In this document: one piece after another, positions 55,019 through 63,677 of the stretch
Numbering within the stretch: the first letter of the stretch is position 1
Layout: every line of letters begins with the position of its first letter
Assembly: GCF_014647795.1 (NCBI RefSeq)
Contig: NZ_BMPW01000014.1
Location: forward strand, 1-64,000
Length of the DNA stretch: 64,000 nt
Source of the DNA: Actinoplanes campanulatus
GTDB lineage: Bacteria; Actinomycetota; Actinomycetes; Mycobacteriales; Micromonosporaceae
Reading direction: 5' to 3'
The notes under the pieces: model-generated
What the model was told of the DNA's origin: nothing
What the model saw: only the letters and a program-made list of their open reading frames with translations
Database searches by the model: none
Made by a program: the position numbers and the translations under genes

Positions 55019-55945
55019 ATGACTGACATCCCGGCGATCGAGGTGACCGGCCTGCGCCGTTCCTACGGCGATCAGGTGGTGCTCGACGCCATCGACCTGC
55101 ACGTTCCCGAAGGGTCCGTGTTCTCGCTGCTCGGCCCGAACGGGGCCGGAAAGACCACCATGGTGCGGATTCTCGCCACCCTGATCCGCGCGGACGAGGG
55201 CGTGGCCCGGATCTGTGGGCACGACGTGGCCCGCGAACCCGACCGGGTACGGGCCGTGATCGGCATGACCGGCCAGTTCTCGGCGCTCGACGACTATCTC
55301 ACCGGCGAGGAGAACCTGCTGCTGATGGCCGATCTGAACCATCTCGGCCGAACGGAACGCCGACGGCGTACGAAGGATCTGCTGGACCGGTTCGGGCTGG
55401 CCGAGGCGGCGCGGAAGCCGGCGGTGACCTACTCGGGTGGCATGCGGCGCCGCCTGGATCTGGCCATGGGGCTGATGGGCCGCCCGAAAGTGATCTTCCT
55501 GGACGAGCCGACGACCGGCCTGGACCCGCGCAGCCGGCGCGACATGTGGCAGATCGTCCGCGACCTGGCCGGGCAGGGCGTGACGGCCCTGCTCACCACC
55601 CAGTACCTGGAGGAGGCGGATCAGCTCGCCGACCGGATCGCACTGCTCGACCACGGGCGGCTGGTCGCCGAGGGCAGCCCGGAGGAGCTCAAACGGCTGG
55701 TGCCGGGCGGGCACGTGGAGCTGCGGTTCGCCGATGATCAAGCGCTGAAGAGAGCGGCCGTGGCGCTGGACGTGCCGCCCGACGGGGAACCGCTGGTGCT
55801 GCGGGTGCCGGGCGACAACCGGATCCAGACGCTGCGGAACCTGCTGGGCCGGCTCGACGCGGCGGCGGTCGAGGTGGAGGCGCTGAGCGTGCACACGCCC
55901 GACCTGGACGACGTGTTCTTCGCGGTGACGGGAGCGGGCCGATGA
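55019..55945 (+). CDS. Daunorubicin-resistance-type ABC transporter ATPase
   Basis: Cytoplasmic ATPase of 308 residues of the DrrA subfamily. Walker A GPNGAGKTTMVR, Q-loop region IGMTGQFSALDDYLTGEENL (the DrrA-typical FSALDDYLTG), signature YSGGMRRRLDLAMGL, Walker B VIFLDEPTTGLDPRSRRDMW and H-loop LTTQYLEEADQLAD. The C-terminal ~80 residues form the DrrA-specific domain ending SVHTPDLDDVFFAVTGAG. The ATG at 55019 lacks a ribosome binding site and has a -10 at leaderless distance. Overlaps the permease start (ATGA). Exports a drug or secondary metabolite; the substrate cannot be inferred. Confidence 0.9.
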   Translation: MTDIPAIEVTGLRRSYGDQVVLDAIDLHVPEGSVFSLLGPNGAGKTTMVRILATLIRADEGVARICGHDVAREPDRVRAVIGMTGQFSALDDYLTGEENLLLMADLNHLGRTERRRRTKDLLDRFGLAEAARKPAVTYSGGMRRRLDLAMGLMGRPKVIFLDEPTTGLDPRSRRDMWQIVRDLAGQGVTALLTTQYLEEADQLADRIALLDHGRLVAEGSPEELKRLVPGGHVELRFADDQALKRAAVALDVPPDGEPLVLRVPGDNRIQTLRNLLGRLDAAAVEVEALSVHTPDLDDVFFAVTGAGR

Positions 55946-56709
55946 CCGATGGATTGATCATGCTGCGCCGCCAGTTCCGGCACATGGCCCGGGACCTGTC
56001 GACGACGCTGCTGCTGCTCGCCGTGCCGATCATCTTCCTGTTGTTGTTCGTCTATGTGCTCGGCGGGACGCTCGGCGACGGGCTGGGCGGCCAGGGTGGC
56101 CGGCAGGCGTACGTCAACTACGTCGTCCCCGGCATCCTGCTGATCACCGTGGCCAGCGCTGTCCAGGGCACCTCGATCGCGGTGGCGATCGACATGACCA
56201 GCGGCATCATGGACCGTTTCCGGACCATGGCGATCGCCCGGACCTCGGTGCTGACCGGCCATGTCCTGGGCAGTGTGCTCCAGATCCTGTGCCAGCTCCT
56301 GATCATCCTCGCGGTGGCGGTGCTCGTCGGTTTCCGGCCGGACGCGACCGTGACCGAGTGGCTGGCCACGGCGGCCCTGCTCACCGCCACGGCGTTCGCG
56401 CTGGTGTGGCTGGCCGTCGGGATGGGGCTGTCGGCGAAGTCGGTGAACGGGGCGAGCAACCTGCCGATGCCGTTGACGCTGCTGCCGCTCTTCGGCAGCG
56501 GGTTCGTGCCGACCGAGTCGATGCCGGCCGGGCTGAGCTGGTTCGCCGAACATCAGCCGTTCACGCCGATCATGGAGACGCTGCGCGGGCTGTTGCTCGG
56601 CACGCCGATCGGGAACAGCGGCGCGGTCGCGGCCGGCTGGTGCGGGGCGATCGCGGTGGCCGGTTACGTGTGGGCGAGGCGCAACTACGGTCGCGAGCGC
56701 AGCGCCTGA
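55942..56709 (+). CDS. ABC-2 type (DrrB-like) permease
   Basis: Membrane partner of the DrrA-like ATPase, 255 residues with six spans. ABC-2 features: GLIMLRRQFRHMARDLSTTL at the start, YVVPGILLITVASAVQGTSI, AIDMTSGIMDRFRTMAIART, and the closing WFAEHQPFTPIMETLRGLLL. The ATG overlaps the ATPase stop, so both are made together. The last 25 bases overlap the 3' end of the convergent BTAD regulator gene. Confidence 0.9.
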   Translation: MTDGLIMLRRQFRHMARDLSTTLLLLAVPIIFLLLFVYVLGGTLGDGLGGQGGRQAYVNYVVPGILLITVASAVQGTSIAVAIDMTSGIMDRFRTMAIARTSVLTGHVLGSVLQILCQLLIILAVAVLVGFRPDATVTEWLATAALLTATAFALVWLAVGMGLSAKSVNGASNLPMPLTLLPLFGSGFVPTESMPAGLSWFAEHQPFTPIMETLRGLLLGTPIGNSGAVAAGWCGAIAVAGYVWARRNYGRERSA

Positions 56710-59700
56710 ACCGCGGCCGCCCGCAGGAGTGGGCCGCCCAGGTGGGCGTAGGAGGAGACGGCCTCCTCGTACGCCCGCCGGTCGGCCTTCCCCGCGTCGG
56801 CCCGGGCGGCGGCCGTGGACATGGTCGGCTGGAAGTTGTGCAGGGTCCGGAACCGTTCGGCCAGCGCGATCATCCGGGCCGCGCCGGTGGCCCGATCCGG
56901 GTGGGTGAGGTCGGCGGTGGCCACGGCCAGCAGCAGAGTCCCGCAGATCGTCTGCTCGACCAGGTACGGCGGCGGATTGTCCAGCGGGTGGGTGAGCAGG
57001 TCGTGCAGCCGGGCGGGCAGGGCCGCCGCGATGTCGGCGACCAGGTCCAGCCGTCCGTGCCGGGCGTGTGCGATGACCGCCACCGACCGCGCCTCCATCA
57101 CCCACGGGTCGATGACGCCGTAGGCCTCGCCGGCGTCGCGCAGTTGGTCGGCGACCCGCCGCCACAGCCGCAACCCGCCGTCGGAGTCACCGCGGGCGAA
57201 CGCCAGCTCGGCACGGACGCCCAGGTCGTAGCCGATCGAGGAAGACTCCAGTTCCTCGGCGTACGCGACCGCGGCCACCCCCTCCAGCCAGCGCTCGGCC
57301 TCGTCGGCGTCCCCGATCTGGAGGTTGGCGAGCACCAGCCAGGTACGGGCGCCGGCCACCGTGGACTGCGCCCCGAGCCGTTCCATCACCGGCAGCGCCG
57401 CGAGCAGATGGTCCCGGGCGGCGGCGCCCTGTTCGAGATGCAGGCAGAGTTCGGCGACCCGGCAGTGGTTGACCGACCGCAGCCACGGCAGGTCCGGCCC
57501 GGAGAAATGGCCGAGCGCCTGCCGGGCGGCCGCCAGCGCCCCGTCGAGGTCGCCGGCGGCCTCCCGGTGGTAGCTGATCAGGATGCTCGCGGCGCCGGCG
57601 AGCAGCGGCTCGGGGCTCTCGCACAGCCGCTGGAGCTCGGCCGGGTCGCGGACCGCCGCGATCACCCGGTCGACCGCCGCGAGCACGGTGTCCGGGGCGG
57701 CCGGCCCGAGCCGGCGCAACGCGACGACGGCGCGGACCGGCCGGGCGCCCTCGGTGCCGAAGGTGGCGGCCAGCGCCAGCACCAGGGCGCCCCGGGTGAC
57801 CTCGGCGAACTCCGGTTCCGGCCGGTAGTGCGACAGTGCCCAGGAGGTCTGCCGGGTCAGGACGGTGAGCCGCGGGTAGTCGGAGTCGACCAGCCAGCGG
57901 CCGCCGAGGACCGCGGTGACCGCCGCGATGGTGGGCCGGTCGTCCCGGTCGACGGCGAGACGCAGCGCGTGCTGGAGATTCTCCTGCTCCGCCTTGATCG
58001 CGACGGCCGAGGCGTACGGCTCCGGCCCGAACAGATGCGCGTGATGGGCGAGCCCGAACTCCCGCGCCCAGTCCAGAAGGGCCCCGGTCGGATCGGCCCC
58101 CGGCCGGGCGGCGCTGAACTCGCGGATCGTCTCCAGCATCCGCAGCCGGGTGCCGGACGGCGTGTCGTCCACGGTGAGCAGCGAATGGTCGACGAGGTGT
58201 TCGAGCAGCATGAGCGGGTCGCCGCCGAGCACCCGTTCGGCGGCCGCGACGGTGAACCCGCCGGGGAACACCGACAGCGCCCGCATCGCCTCCCGCCCCG
58301 CCGGGTCGAGCAGATTCCAGCTCCAGTCGACGACGGCGTGCAGCGTGTGGTGGCGGGCCGGGGCGTCCCGGGCGCCGCCGCGCAGCAGCCCGAACCGGTC
58401 GCCGAGCCGCCCGGCCAGGTCGCTCACCGACATGATCCGCACCCGGGCGGCGGCGAGTTCGACGGCGAGCGGCAGCCCGTCCAGATGCCGGCACACCCGC
58501 TCCACCTCGCCGGCCGGCAGGTCGACGCCGGGCCGCTGCGCCCGCGCACGCTGCTCGAACAGGGCCACGCTGGCCGGCAGGCTGAGCTCCGGCAGCCGGT
58601 AGACCGCCTCCGACGACAGCCCGAGCGGGGTACGCCCGGTGGTGAGCACCCGCACGTCGGCGTTCGACGCCACCAGGTCACCGACCACGGCGGCGACGTC
58701 GGCGACCACGTGCTCGCAGTTGTCCAGCACCAGCAGGTGTGCTCCGGCGGCGGCGGCCACCTCGGTGGCGACCTGGCCGGGACCGATGGCGGCGAGCGGG
58801 ACCACGGTGACGGTGGGCATCTCGGCGCGGCGGGCGACCGCGTTGGCCAGACGCGTCTTGCCGAGCCCGCCCGGCCCGACGATCGAGACGACCCGGGAAG
58901 CACGCAGCAGCGCCTCCACCGCGGCGACGTCCTCGTCCCGGCCGAGCAGCGGATTCGGCTCGTAGGCGACCCCGTGCCGCACGGTCGGGGTGAGCCCGTG
59001 CAGCAGCCGCCGATACTCGGCCCGCACAGCCGCCCCCGGATCGGCGCCGAGCTCGTCACGCAGCGCCCGCCGGTAGTCGTCGTAGCGGGCCAGCGCGGTC
59101 GCCGGCCCGGCCGTCGCCGCCTCACAGCGCAGCAGCTCGACCAGGATCTCCTCGTCGCGGGGCCGATCCGCGGCCAGTTCGGCGAGCGGTCCGGCGGCCT
59201 CGGCGTGCCGGTCCAGCCGCGCCAGGGCGAGCGCGCGGGCCCGGGTCAGGGCGCGGTGCGCGGTCCGTCGTTCGGCCCGCAGCGCGGCGAGCCGGCTGTC
59301 GTCCTCCGGCTCGCCCGGCACGGTCCCCTGCCACAGCGCCAGTCCGGCGTCGGCGTGGGCGAGCGCGGCGGAATGGTCACCGTCGCGGGCACACCGGGCC
59401 GCCGCGGCGGCACGGATCAGCACGGCGGAGCTGTCCAGCTGATCGTCGGCCAGCGCCAGGCGATAACCCGTCGGGGTACGCACGACGACGTCCCCACCGA
59501 GCTGCGACCGTGCCCGGGACACCAGGATCTGCAACGCCTTCGGGGGATTCTCCGGCTGCTCGTCCGGCCACAGTGCCTCGATCAGCCGGCCGGTGCCGCA
59601 GCCGGTCCGCGGGTCCCCGGCGAGCAGTGCGAGCAGGTCCCGCAGCCGGGCGCCGGTGATCTCCCGGTCCCGGTGGGCCACCCGGGTCAGCAGGACGAGG

Positions 59701-59711
59701 TCGGGTGTCAC
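56685..59711 (-). CDS. BTAD/SARP-type regulator with ATPase domain
   Basis: Large regulator of 1008 residues. Residues of about 1-85 form a short winged helix (VLLTRVAHRDREITGARLRD, LWPDEQPENPPKALQILVSR), 90-235 a BTAD domain, about 250-500 an AAA/STAND ATPase with P-loop VGPGGLGKTRLANA and Walker B HLLVLDNCEHVVADV, then helical TPR-like repeats to the end. The GTG at 59711 starts VTPDLVLLTR and has a TACGCT -10 six bases upstream. It is convergent with, and overlaps by 25 bases, the DrrAB-like operon, whose promoter carries three 11-bp heptamers; this regulator is the natural candidate to bind them. Confidence 0.88.
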   Translation of the reverse strand: MTPDLVLLTRVAHRDREITGARLRDLLALLAGDPRTGCGTGRLIEALWPDEQPENPPKALQILVSRARSQLGGDVVVRTPTGYRLALADDQLDSSAVLIRAAAAARCARDGDHSAALAHADAGLALWQGTVPGEPEDDSRLAALRAERRTAHRALTRARALALARLDRHAEAAGPLAELAADRPRDEEILVELLRCEAATAGPATALARYDDYRRALRDELGADPGAAVRAEYRRLLHGLTPTVRHGVAYEPNPLLGRDEDVAAVEALLRASRVVSIVGPGGLGKTRLANAVARRAEMPTVTVVPLAAIGPGQVATEVAAAAGAHLLVLDNCEHVVADVAAVVGDLVASNADVRVLTTGRTPLGLSSEAVYRLPELSLPASVALFEQRARAQRPGVDLPAGEVERVCRHLDGLPLAVELAAARVRIMSVSDLAGRLGDRFGLLRGGARDAPARHHTLHAVVDWSWNLLDPAGREAMRALSVFPGGFTVAAAERVLGGDPLMLLEHLVDHSLLTVDDTPSGTRLRMLETIREFSAARPGADPTGALLDWAREFGLAHHAHLFGPEPYASAVAIKAEQENLQHALRLAVDRDDRPTIAAVTAVLGGRWLVDSDYPRLTVLTRQTSWALSHYRPEPEFAEVTRGALVLALAATFGTEGARPVRAVVALRRLGPAAPDTVLAAVDRVIAAVRDPAELQRLCESPEPLLAGAASILISYHREAAGDLDGALAAARQALGHFSGPDLPWLRSVNHCRVAELCLHLEQGAAARDHLLAALPVMERLGAQSTVAGARTWLVLANLQIGDADEAERWLEGVAAVAYAEELESSSIGYDLGVRAELAFARGDSDGGLRLWRRVADQLRDAGEAYGVIDPWVMEARSVAVIAHARHGRLDLVADIAAALPARLHDLLTHPLDNPPPYLVEQTICGTLLLAVATADLTHPDRATGAARMIALAERFRTLHNFQPTMSTAAARADAGKADRRAYEEAVSSYAHLGGPLLRAAAVQALRSRP

Positions 59712-59717
59712 CGGGTC

Positions 59718-59723
59718 AGCGTA
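59718..59723 (-). promoter_or_regulatory. -10 box of a leaderless promoter
   Basis: TACGCT on the minus strand, six bases before the GTG at 59711 of the BTAD regulator. Confidence 0.45.
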
Positions 59724-59812
59724 TCGCCGCCCGCTGAGCCGCCTCCGGCGTACGATCACCGGGTTTTATCCTGATCGCCGACCACTCTCGCACGTCGCAC
59801 CGGAGCACGAGC

Positions 59813-60472
59813 ATGAGTAACGCCAGGAGGGCGCGCGCCGAGCAGGTGGAGACGACCCGCGCGCGGATCCTGGAGACGGCGGAGCGGCTCTTCGCCGAGC
59901 ACGGTGTCTTCACCGTGTCCAGCCGGCAGATCAGCGAGGCGGCCGGGCAGGGCAACAACGCGGCCGTCGGCTACCACTTCGGTGGCAAGAACGAGCTGGT
60001 CCGGGCGATCGTGCGGCGGCACGCGACGCCGACGGAGCGGATCCGGGAGCGACTGCTGGCCGAGCACGGCGGCAGCGAGCAGTTGCGGGACTGGGTGACC
60101 TGCGTGGTCCGGCCGATCACCGACCATCTCGCCACGCTGGGCAATCCGAGCTGGTACGCCCGGTTCGCGGCCCAGCTGATGACCGAGCCGAATCTCCGGC
60201 AGCTGGCGGTCGCCGAGGCGGGTTCCGCGCCGACCCTGCTCGCGGTCCTGGACGGTCTGCACCGGCGGCTGCCGCATCTGACCCCCGAGGTGTGGCAGGA
60301 GCGCGACGACATGGCGCACACCCTGATCATGCACTTCTGCGCGCGGCGGGAACGGGCCATGCCGGCCGGTGTGGACTCACGTTCCGTATGGGCGGCGACC
60401 GCGACTAGTCTGATCGACGCCCTCGAAGGGCTCTACGGGGCCCCGTGTCAGAGCATTCAGGACCGCAATTAA
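59813..60472 (+). CDS. TetR-family regulator upstream of a Baeyer-Villiger monooxygenase
   Basis: Regulator of 219 residues. The helix-turn-helix reads ILETAERLFAEHGVFTVSSR and QISEAAGQGNNAAVGYHFGG, followed by a helical ligand domain with WYARFAAQLMTEPNLRQLAV. The NNAAVGYHFGGK recognition helix is typical of a subgroup that often adjoins oxygenase genes. GGAG precedes the ATG at good spacing. The monooxygenase gene starts 101 bases downstream on the same strand, in an AT-richer gap that could hold the operator (ATCA...TGAT half-sites near 60502-60525). The regulator probably controls the monooxygenase. Confidence 0.87.
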   Translation: MSNARRARAEQVETTRARILETAERLFAEHGVFTVSSRQISEAAGQGNNAAVGYHFGGKNELVRAIVRRHATPTERIRERLLAEHGGSEQLRDWVTCVVRPITDHLATLGNPSWYARFAAQLMTEPNLRQLAVAEAGSAPTLLAVLDGLHRRLPHLTPEVWQERDDMAHTLIMHFCARRERAMPAGVDSRSVWAATATSLIDALEGLYGAPCQSIQDRN

Positions 60473-60573
60473 CGCGACAGGCGGCCCCGCTTCACCATCT
60501 ACATCAGTCAGTTGCTTTAAATTGATCGCCTGGCTGTGCCGCACCGGAAGCTCCCCCGCGAAAGGTCCCACGC

Positions 60574-62370
60574 ATGTCCCCCTCCGGCATCCCCGCTACG
60601 CCCCACCGGTTCACCCCCGAGGAACTCACCGCTCTGCGCGCCAGATATCGCGCCGAGCGGGACCGCCGCATACGGCCGGACGGGGCCACCCAGTACCAGC
60701 GGGCGGCCGGCGAGTTCGGCGACTACGCCAAGGATCCGTACACGCCGTTCGCGGAACGGGAGCCGAAGACCGACCGGGTCGAGGCGGTGGTGATCGGCGG
60801 CGGGTTCGGCGGCCTGCTCACCGGCGCGCGGCTGCGGCAGGCCGGCGTCCAGCAGCTCCGGATGATCGACGAGGGCGGCGACTTCGGCGGCACCTGGTAC
60901 TGGAACCGCTACCCGGGCGTCCACTGCGATATCGAGGCGACCGTCTACATGCCGCTGCTGGAGGAGGTCGGCCACGTCCCGGAGTGGCGCTACGCCCCCG
61001 GCGACGAGATCCGCCGGCACTGCGTCGCCATCGCCAAGCGGTTCGACCTGTACGACGACACCATGTTCCACACCCGCGTCACGTCGCTGACCTGGGACGA
61101 CGCCGCCAACGAGTGGCAGGTCACCACCGACCGCGGTGACGATTTCCGGTCCCGTTACGTGGCGATCTCGTCGGGCACCATGACCCAGCCGAAGCTGCCC
61201 GGCATCCCCGGCATCCAGGACTTCCAGGGTCACACGTTCCACACCAGCCGGTGGGACTACGACTACACCGGCGACGACCTGTCGAAGCTGGCCGGACTTC
61301 GCGTCGCCGTGGTCGGCACCGGCGCCACCGCCATCCAGGTCGTCCCGCACCTGGCCGAGTCGGCCCAGCAGCTGTACGTCTTCCAGCGCACGCCGTCCAC
61401 CGTGGACGTCCGCGGCAACCGGCCCACCGACCCGGCATGGGCGGCGTCGCTCCAGCCGGGCTGGCAGCAGGAGCGGATGGACAACTTCCTGACCATCGTC
61501 ACCGGCGGCCACGTCGACCAGGACCTGATCGGCGACCGCTGGACGGCGACCGCCAAGCTCCAACGGCAGATGCTGACCGGCACGCTGGACCCGACCATCT
61601 CGGCGGAGGAACGCGAGTACCTCGACGAGATCGCCGACTTCCGGACGATGGACGAGATCCGCGCCCGGGTCGACGAGGTGGTCGAGGACCCGGCCGTCGC
61701 CGAGATCCTCAAGCCCTGGTACCGGTACATGTGCAAGCGGCCCACGTTCAGCGACTTCTACCTGCCGGCGTTCAACCGGCCCAACGTGACCCTGGTCGAC
61801 ACGGCCGACCACGGCGGCATCACCCGGATGACCCCGAACGCCATCGTCGTCGGCGACCAGGAGTACGAGGTGGACTGCGTCATCTTCGCCACCGGGTTCG
61901 AGGTCGGCATCTCCGGCGTGGTGTCCGGGACGCTGCCGGTCACCGGCCGGGGCGGGATGCCGCTGCTCGGCCACTGGCGCAACGGTCCGCGTACGCTGCA
62001 CGGCTTCTACAGCCACGGCTTCCCGAACCTGTTCCACCTGGGGGCGCTGCAGAACGCGGCCGCGGTCAACTTCGTCCACGTGCTCCAGGAGCAGGCCACC
62101 CACATCGGCGCCGTGGTCGCCGAGGCCACCAAGCGCGGCGCGATCCGGGTGGAGCCGACCGCGGAGGCCGAGGAGGGCTGGGTGCGGACCATCTTCGAGA
62201 CCGCCCCGAACAACTTCAACTTCCAGGCCGAGTGCACGCCCGGCTACTACAACGGCGAGGGCAACCCGCGGCCGGTGAACTTCTCCTACGGTCCCGGCCC
62301 GGTCGTCTTCCACGAGTTGCTGCGCACCTGGCGCGCCGAGGGCATGGACGACGTCCTGGTCACGAACTGA
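60574..62370 (+). CDS. Flavin-dependent Baeyer-Villiger monooxygenase
   Basis: NADPH-dependent flavoprotein of 598 residues that would insert oxygen next to a ketone to form an ester or lactone. The FAD site is VVIGGGFGGLLTGARLRQAG, the NADPH site VAVVGTGATAIQVVPHLAES, and the Baeyer-Villiger fingerprint is FQGHTFHTSRWDYDY near residue 218. GTWYWNRYPGVHCDIEA is typical of the cyclopentanone/phenylacetone-type group, which has the long N-terminal extension seen here. GAAAGG lies nine bases before the ATG. Just downstream on the opposite strand is a MarR remnant. Substrate range unknown. Confidence 0.92.
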   Translation: MSPSGIPATPHRFTPEELTALRARYRAERDRRIRPDGATQYQRAAGEFGDYAKDPYTPFAEREPKTDRVEAVVIGGGFGGLLTGARLRQAGVQQLRMIDEGGDFGGTWYWNRYPGVHCDIEATVYMPLLEEVGHVPEWRYAPGDEIRRHCVAIAKRFDLYDDTMFHTRVTSLTWDDAANEWQVTTDRGDDFRSRYVAISSGTMTQPKLPGIPGIQDFQGHTFHTSRWDYDYTGDDLSKLAGLRVAVVGTGATAIQVVPHLAESAQQLYVFQRTPSTVDVRGNRPTDPAWAASLQPGWQQERMDNFLTIVTGGHVDQDLIGDRWTATAKLQRQMLTGTLDPTISAEEREYLDEIADFRTMDEIRARVDEVVEDPAVAEILKPWYRYMCKRPTFSDFYLPAFNRPNVTLVDTADHGGITRMTPNAIVVGDQEYEVDCVIFATGFEVGISGVVSGTLPVTGRGGMPLLGHWRNGPRTLHGFYSHGFPNLFHLGALQNAAAVNFVHVLQEQATHIGAVVAEATKRGAIRVEPTAEAEEGWVRTIFETAPNNFNFQAECTPGYYNGEGNPRPVNFSYGPGPVVFHELLRTWRAEGMDDVLVTN

Positions 62371-62462
62371 GTCTGCGCAGCACCGCGAGGAACGTCTCAC
62401 GCTCGGGCGGCGTCAACCGCCCGAGCACTTCCTCCCCGCCCCGTTCGACCAGCTTCTGGCCG
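62360..62462 (-). pseudogene. Remnant of a MarR-family regulator (C-terminus)
   Basis: The last ~34 codons of a minus-strand frame read GQKLVERGGEEVLGRLTPPE then RETFLAVLRRLSS, the usual C-terminal dimerisation helix of a MarR-type regulator. Nothing upstream encodes the winged helix, and the sequence before about 62462 is less GC-rich and not coding. Its stop lies inside the 3' end of the monooxygenase gene. Likely a deletion remnant. Confidence 0.5.
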
Positions 62463-62627
62463 CCCTGGGCCGCAACCCTTGAACCCATTTCCGGTACGCG
62501 TGTCGTCGCCCTCAACCGCACATACGGCAGTTCCCGTGAGTCCACGCGACCATCTGCCCGGTCAAGCCTGTGCCGCCCCCGCCGGGCTCAGATCGATGCT
62601 CCCGCAGGCCGAGCAAGGATGGACCGG
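62463..62627. other. Non-coding gap
   Basis: About 165 bases between a MarR remnant and the end of a small membrane protein gene. No supported feature. Confidence 0.35.
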
Positions 62628-62945
62628 CTACTTTCGGGCCGCTCGTTCCGCCAGGTACGACTTGAGCAGCACACCGCCGATCACCGCGACCACCACCACG
62701 GTCCCCGCGATGATCAGGGCGAACACGCCGTCACCCTGCTTCTCCCGGAGCATCATGGCTCCGTTGACCATGAAGTAGGTGCCGGCGATCAGTCCAGCCA
62801 GGGTGAAGACCCAACTGTTGTTCAGCGGCTTGCGGGCGGGCGGCTCCGGCACGGCATCGGCACCGGCGTCCCGCGGCTTGGACGAGTCGTCGTTGATCGA
62901 GGTCACGTCTGCAGTATCGGCCATGGGGTTCGACAGAAAAGTCAT
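62628..62945 (-). CDS. Small two-span membrane protein (105 aa)
   Basis: Residues 1-42 are polar and disordered-looking (MADTADVTSINDDSSKPRDA, then PEPPARKP), followed by two spans, WVFTLAGLIAGTYFMVNGAM and GVFALIIAGTVVVVAVIGGV, and a short basic tail. No family recognised; similar proteins are common in actinobacteria near the cell envelope. AGGGG precedes the ATG at 62945; the ATG at 62924 is an alternative. Divergent from the secreted protein gene at 63081. Confidence 0.6.
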   Translation of the reverse strand: MTFLSNPMADTADVTSINDDSSKPRDAGADAVPEPPARKPLNNSWVFTLAGLIAGTYFMVNGAMMLREKQGDGVFALIIAGTVVVVAVIGGVLLKSYLAERAARK

Positions 62946-63080
62946 CAGGCCCCTGTCAGACGCCGCCGCTCTTGACGGAGATCAACGGTGATCATAATGT
63001 GTGCACGTTCACACACCGTTCTCCTGCCGCTTCGGGGCCCGGTGAGGCATGCACGCGCAGCGGAATGCAGGGAGTCATCC

Positions 63081-63677
63081 ATGTCCATGGCAAGCGCCGT
63101 CCGACGCCCCCGGTTTCTCGTCTTCTGCGTACTGACGGTGGCACTCCTCGCGGCGTCGATCGGGCCGCTGACGGCATTCGCGAGCGCGGCCACCCTGCAA
63201 TGCGACCCCGCCAACGGCGCCTACGTGTTCGTCCGGACCGCCGGGGCGAACGGTCTCGGGCACGTGGGCTGGGGCTACCGGCTCACCTGCGACGGCAGCT
63301 ACGCCTTCGGCTCCGTGGAGAACCCCACCGGCAAGGCACACATCGACAAAGGCTTCGACAACGGCTTCTGGCGCGGAAGCGGCACCGAGCAGGAGATGCT
63401 GACCGCAATGAGGTCCCACGGCTACAACGCCTACAAGAGGATCACGGGTTCCCGGTCGACTCTCGACACCGGCCCCGCCGATGTGGTCGCGGCAGCCTCG
63501 GCCGGCCGGGGCTACGACGTCATCGGCAACAACTGCGCCGACAACGTGTGGGACGTGCTGCACGCCTACGGGGTCCCGGACCTGCCCTACCTCCAGCTGC
63601 ACCCCGCTCCCAACAACTGGTACGCCACCCTGGGCCACACCGCAAACGCCGACTGGGCCACATCAACCACCCTGTAG
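63081..63677 (+). CDS. Secreted protein, possible permuted papain/NlpC-like fold
   Basis: Exported protein of 198 residues. A Sec signal peptide (RFLVFCVLTVALLAASIG, cleavage likely near FASA) precedes a mature domain with VFVRTAGANGLGHVGWGYRL, AHIDKGFDNGFWRGSGTEQE and YDVIGNNCADNVWDVLHAYG. A His early in GHVGWG and a later Cys in NNCADNVWD are in the order seen in circularly permuted NlpC/P60 and LRAT-like cysteine peptidases or acyltransferases. I cannot name the family. CAGGGAG lies six bases before the ATG; the frame is open further upstream but without signal-peptide character. Confidence 0.65.
   Translation: MSMASAVRRPRFLVFCVLTVALLAASIGPLTAFASAATLQCDPANGAYVFVRTAGANGLGHVGWGYRLTCDGSYAFGSVENPTGKAHIDKGFDNGFWRGSGTEQEMLTAMRSHGYNAYKRITGSRSTLDTGPADVVAAASAGRGYDVIGNNCADNVWDVLHAYGVPDLPYLQLHPAPNNWYATLGHTANADWATSTTL

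Noticed and set aside
59708-59764. Direct repeat TCACCGGGT (59708 and 59756) as an autoregulatory site of the BTAD regulator
   Set aside because: Spacing of 48 bp does not follow the 11-bp heptamer rule and there are only two copies, one overlapping the start codon.
56289-59774. Very long plus-strand open frame (over 1100 codons) opposite the BTAD regulator gene
   Set aside because: It is the antisense shadow of a clear BTAD/ATPase gene; its composition is Gly/Arg/Gln-rich low complexity without domains.
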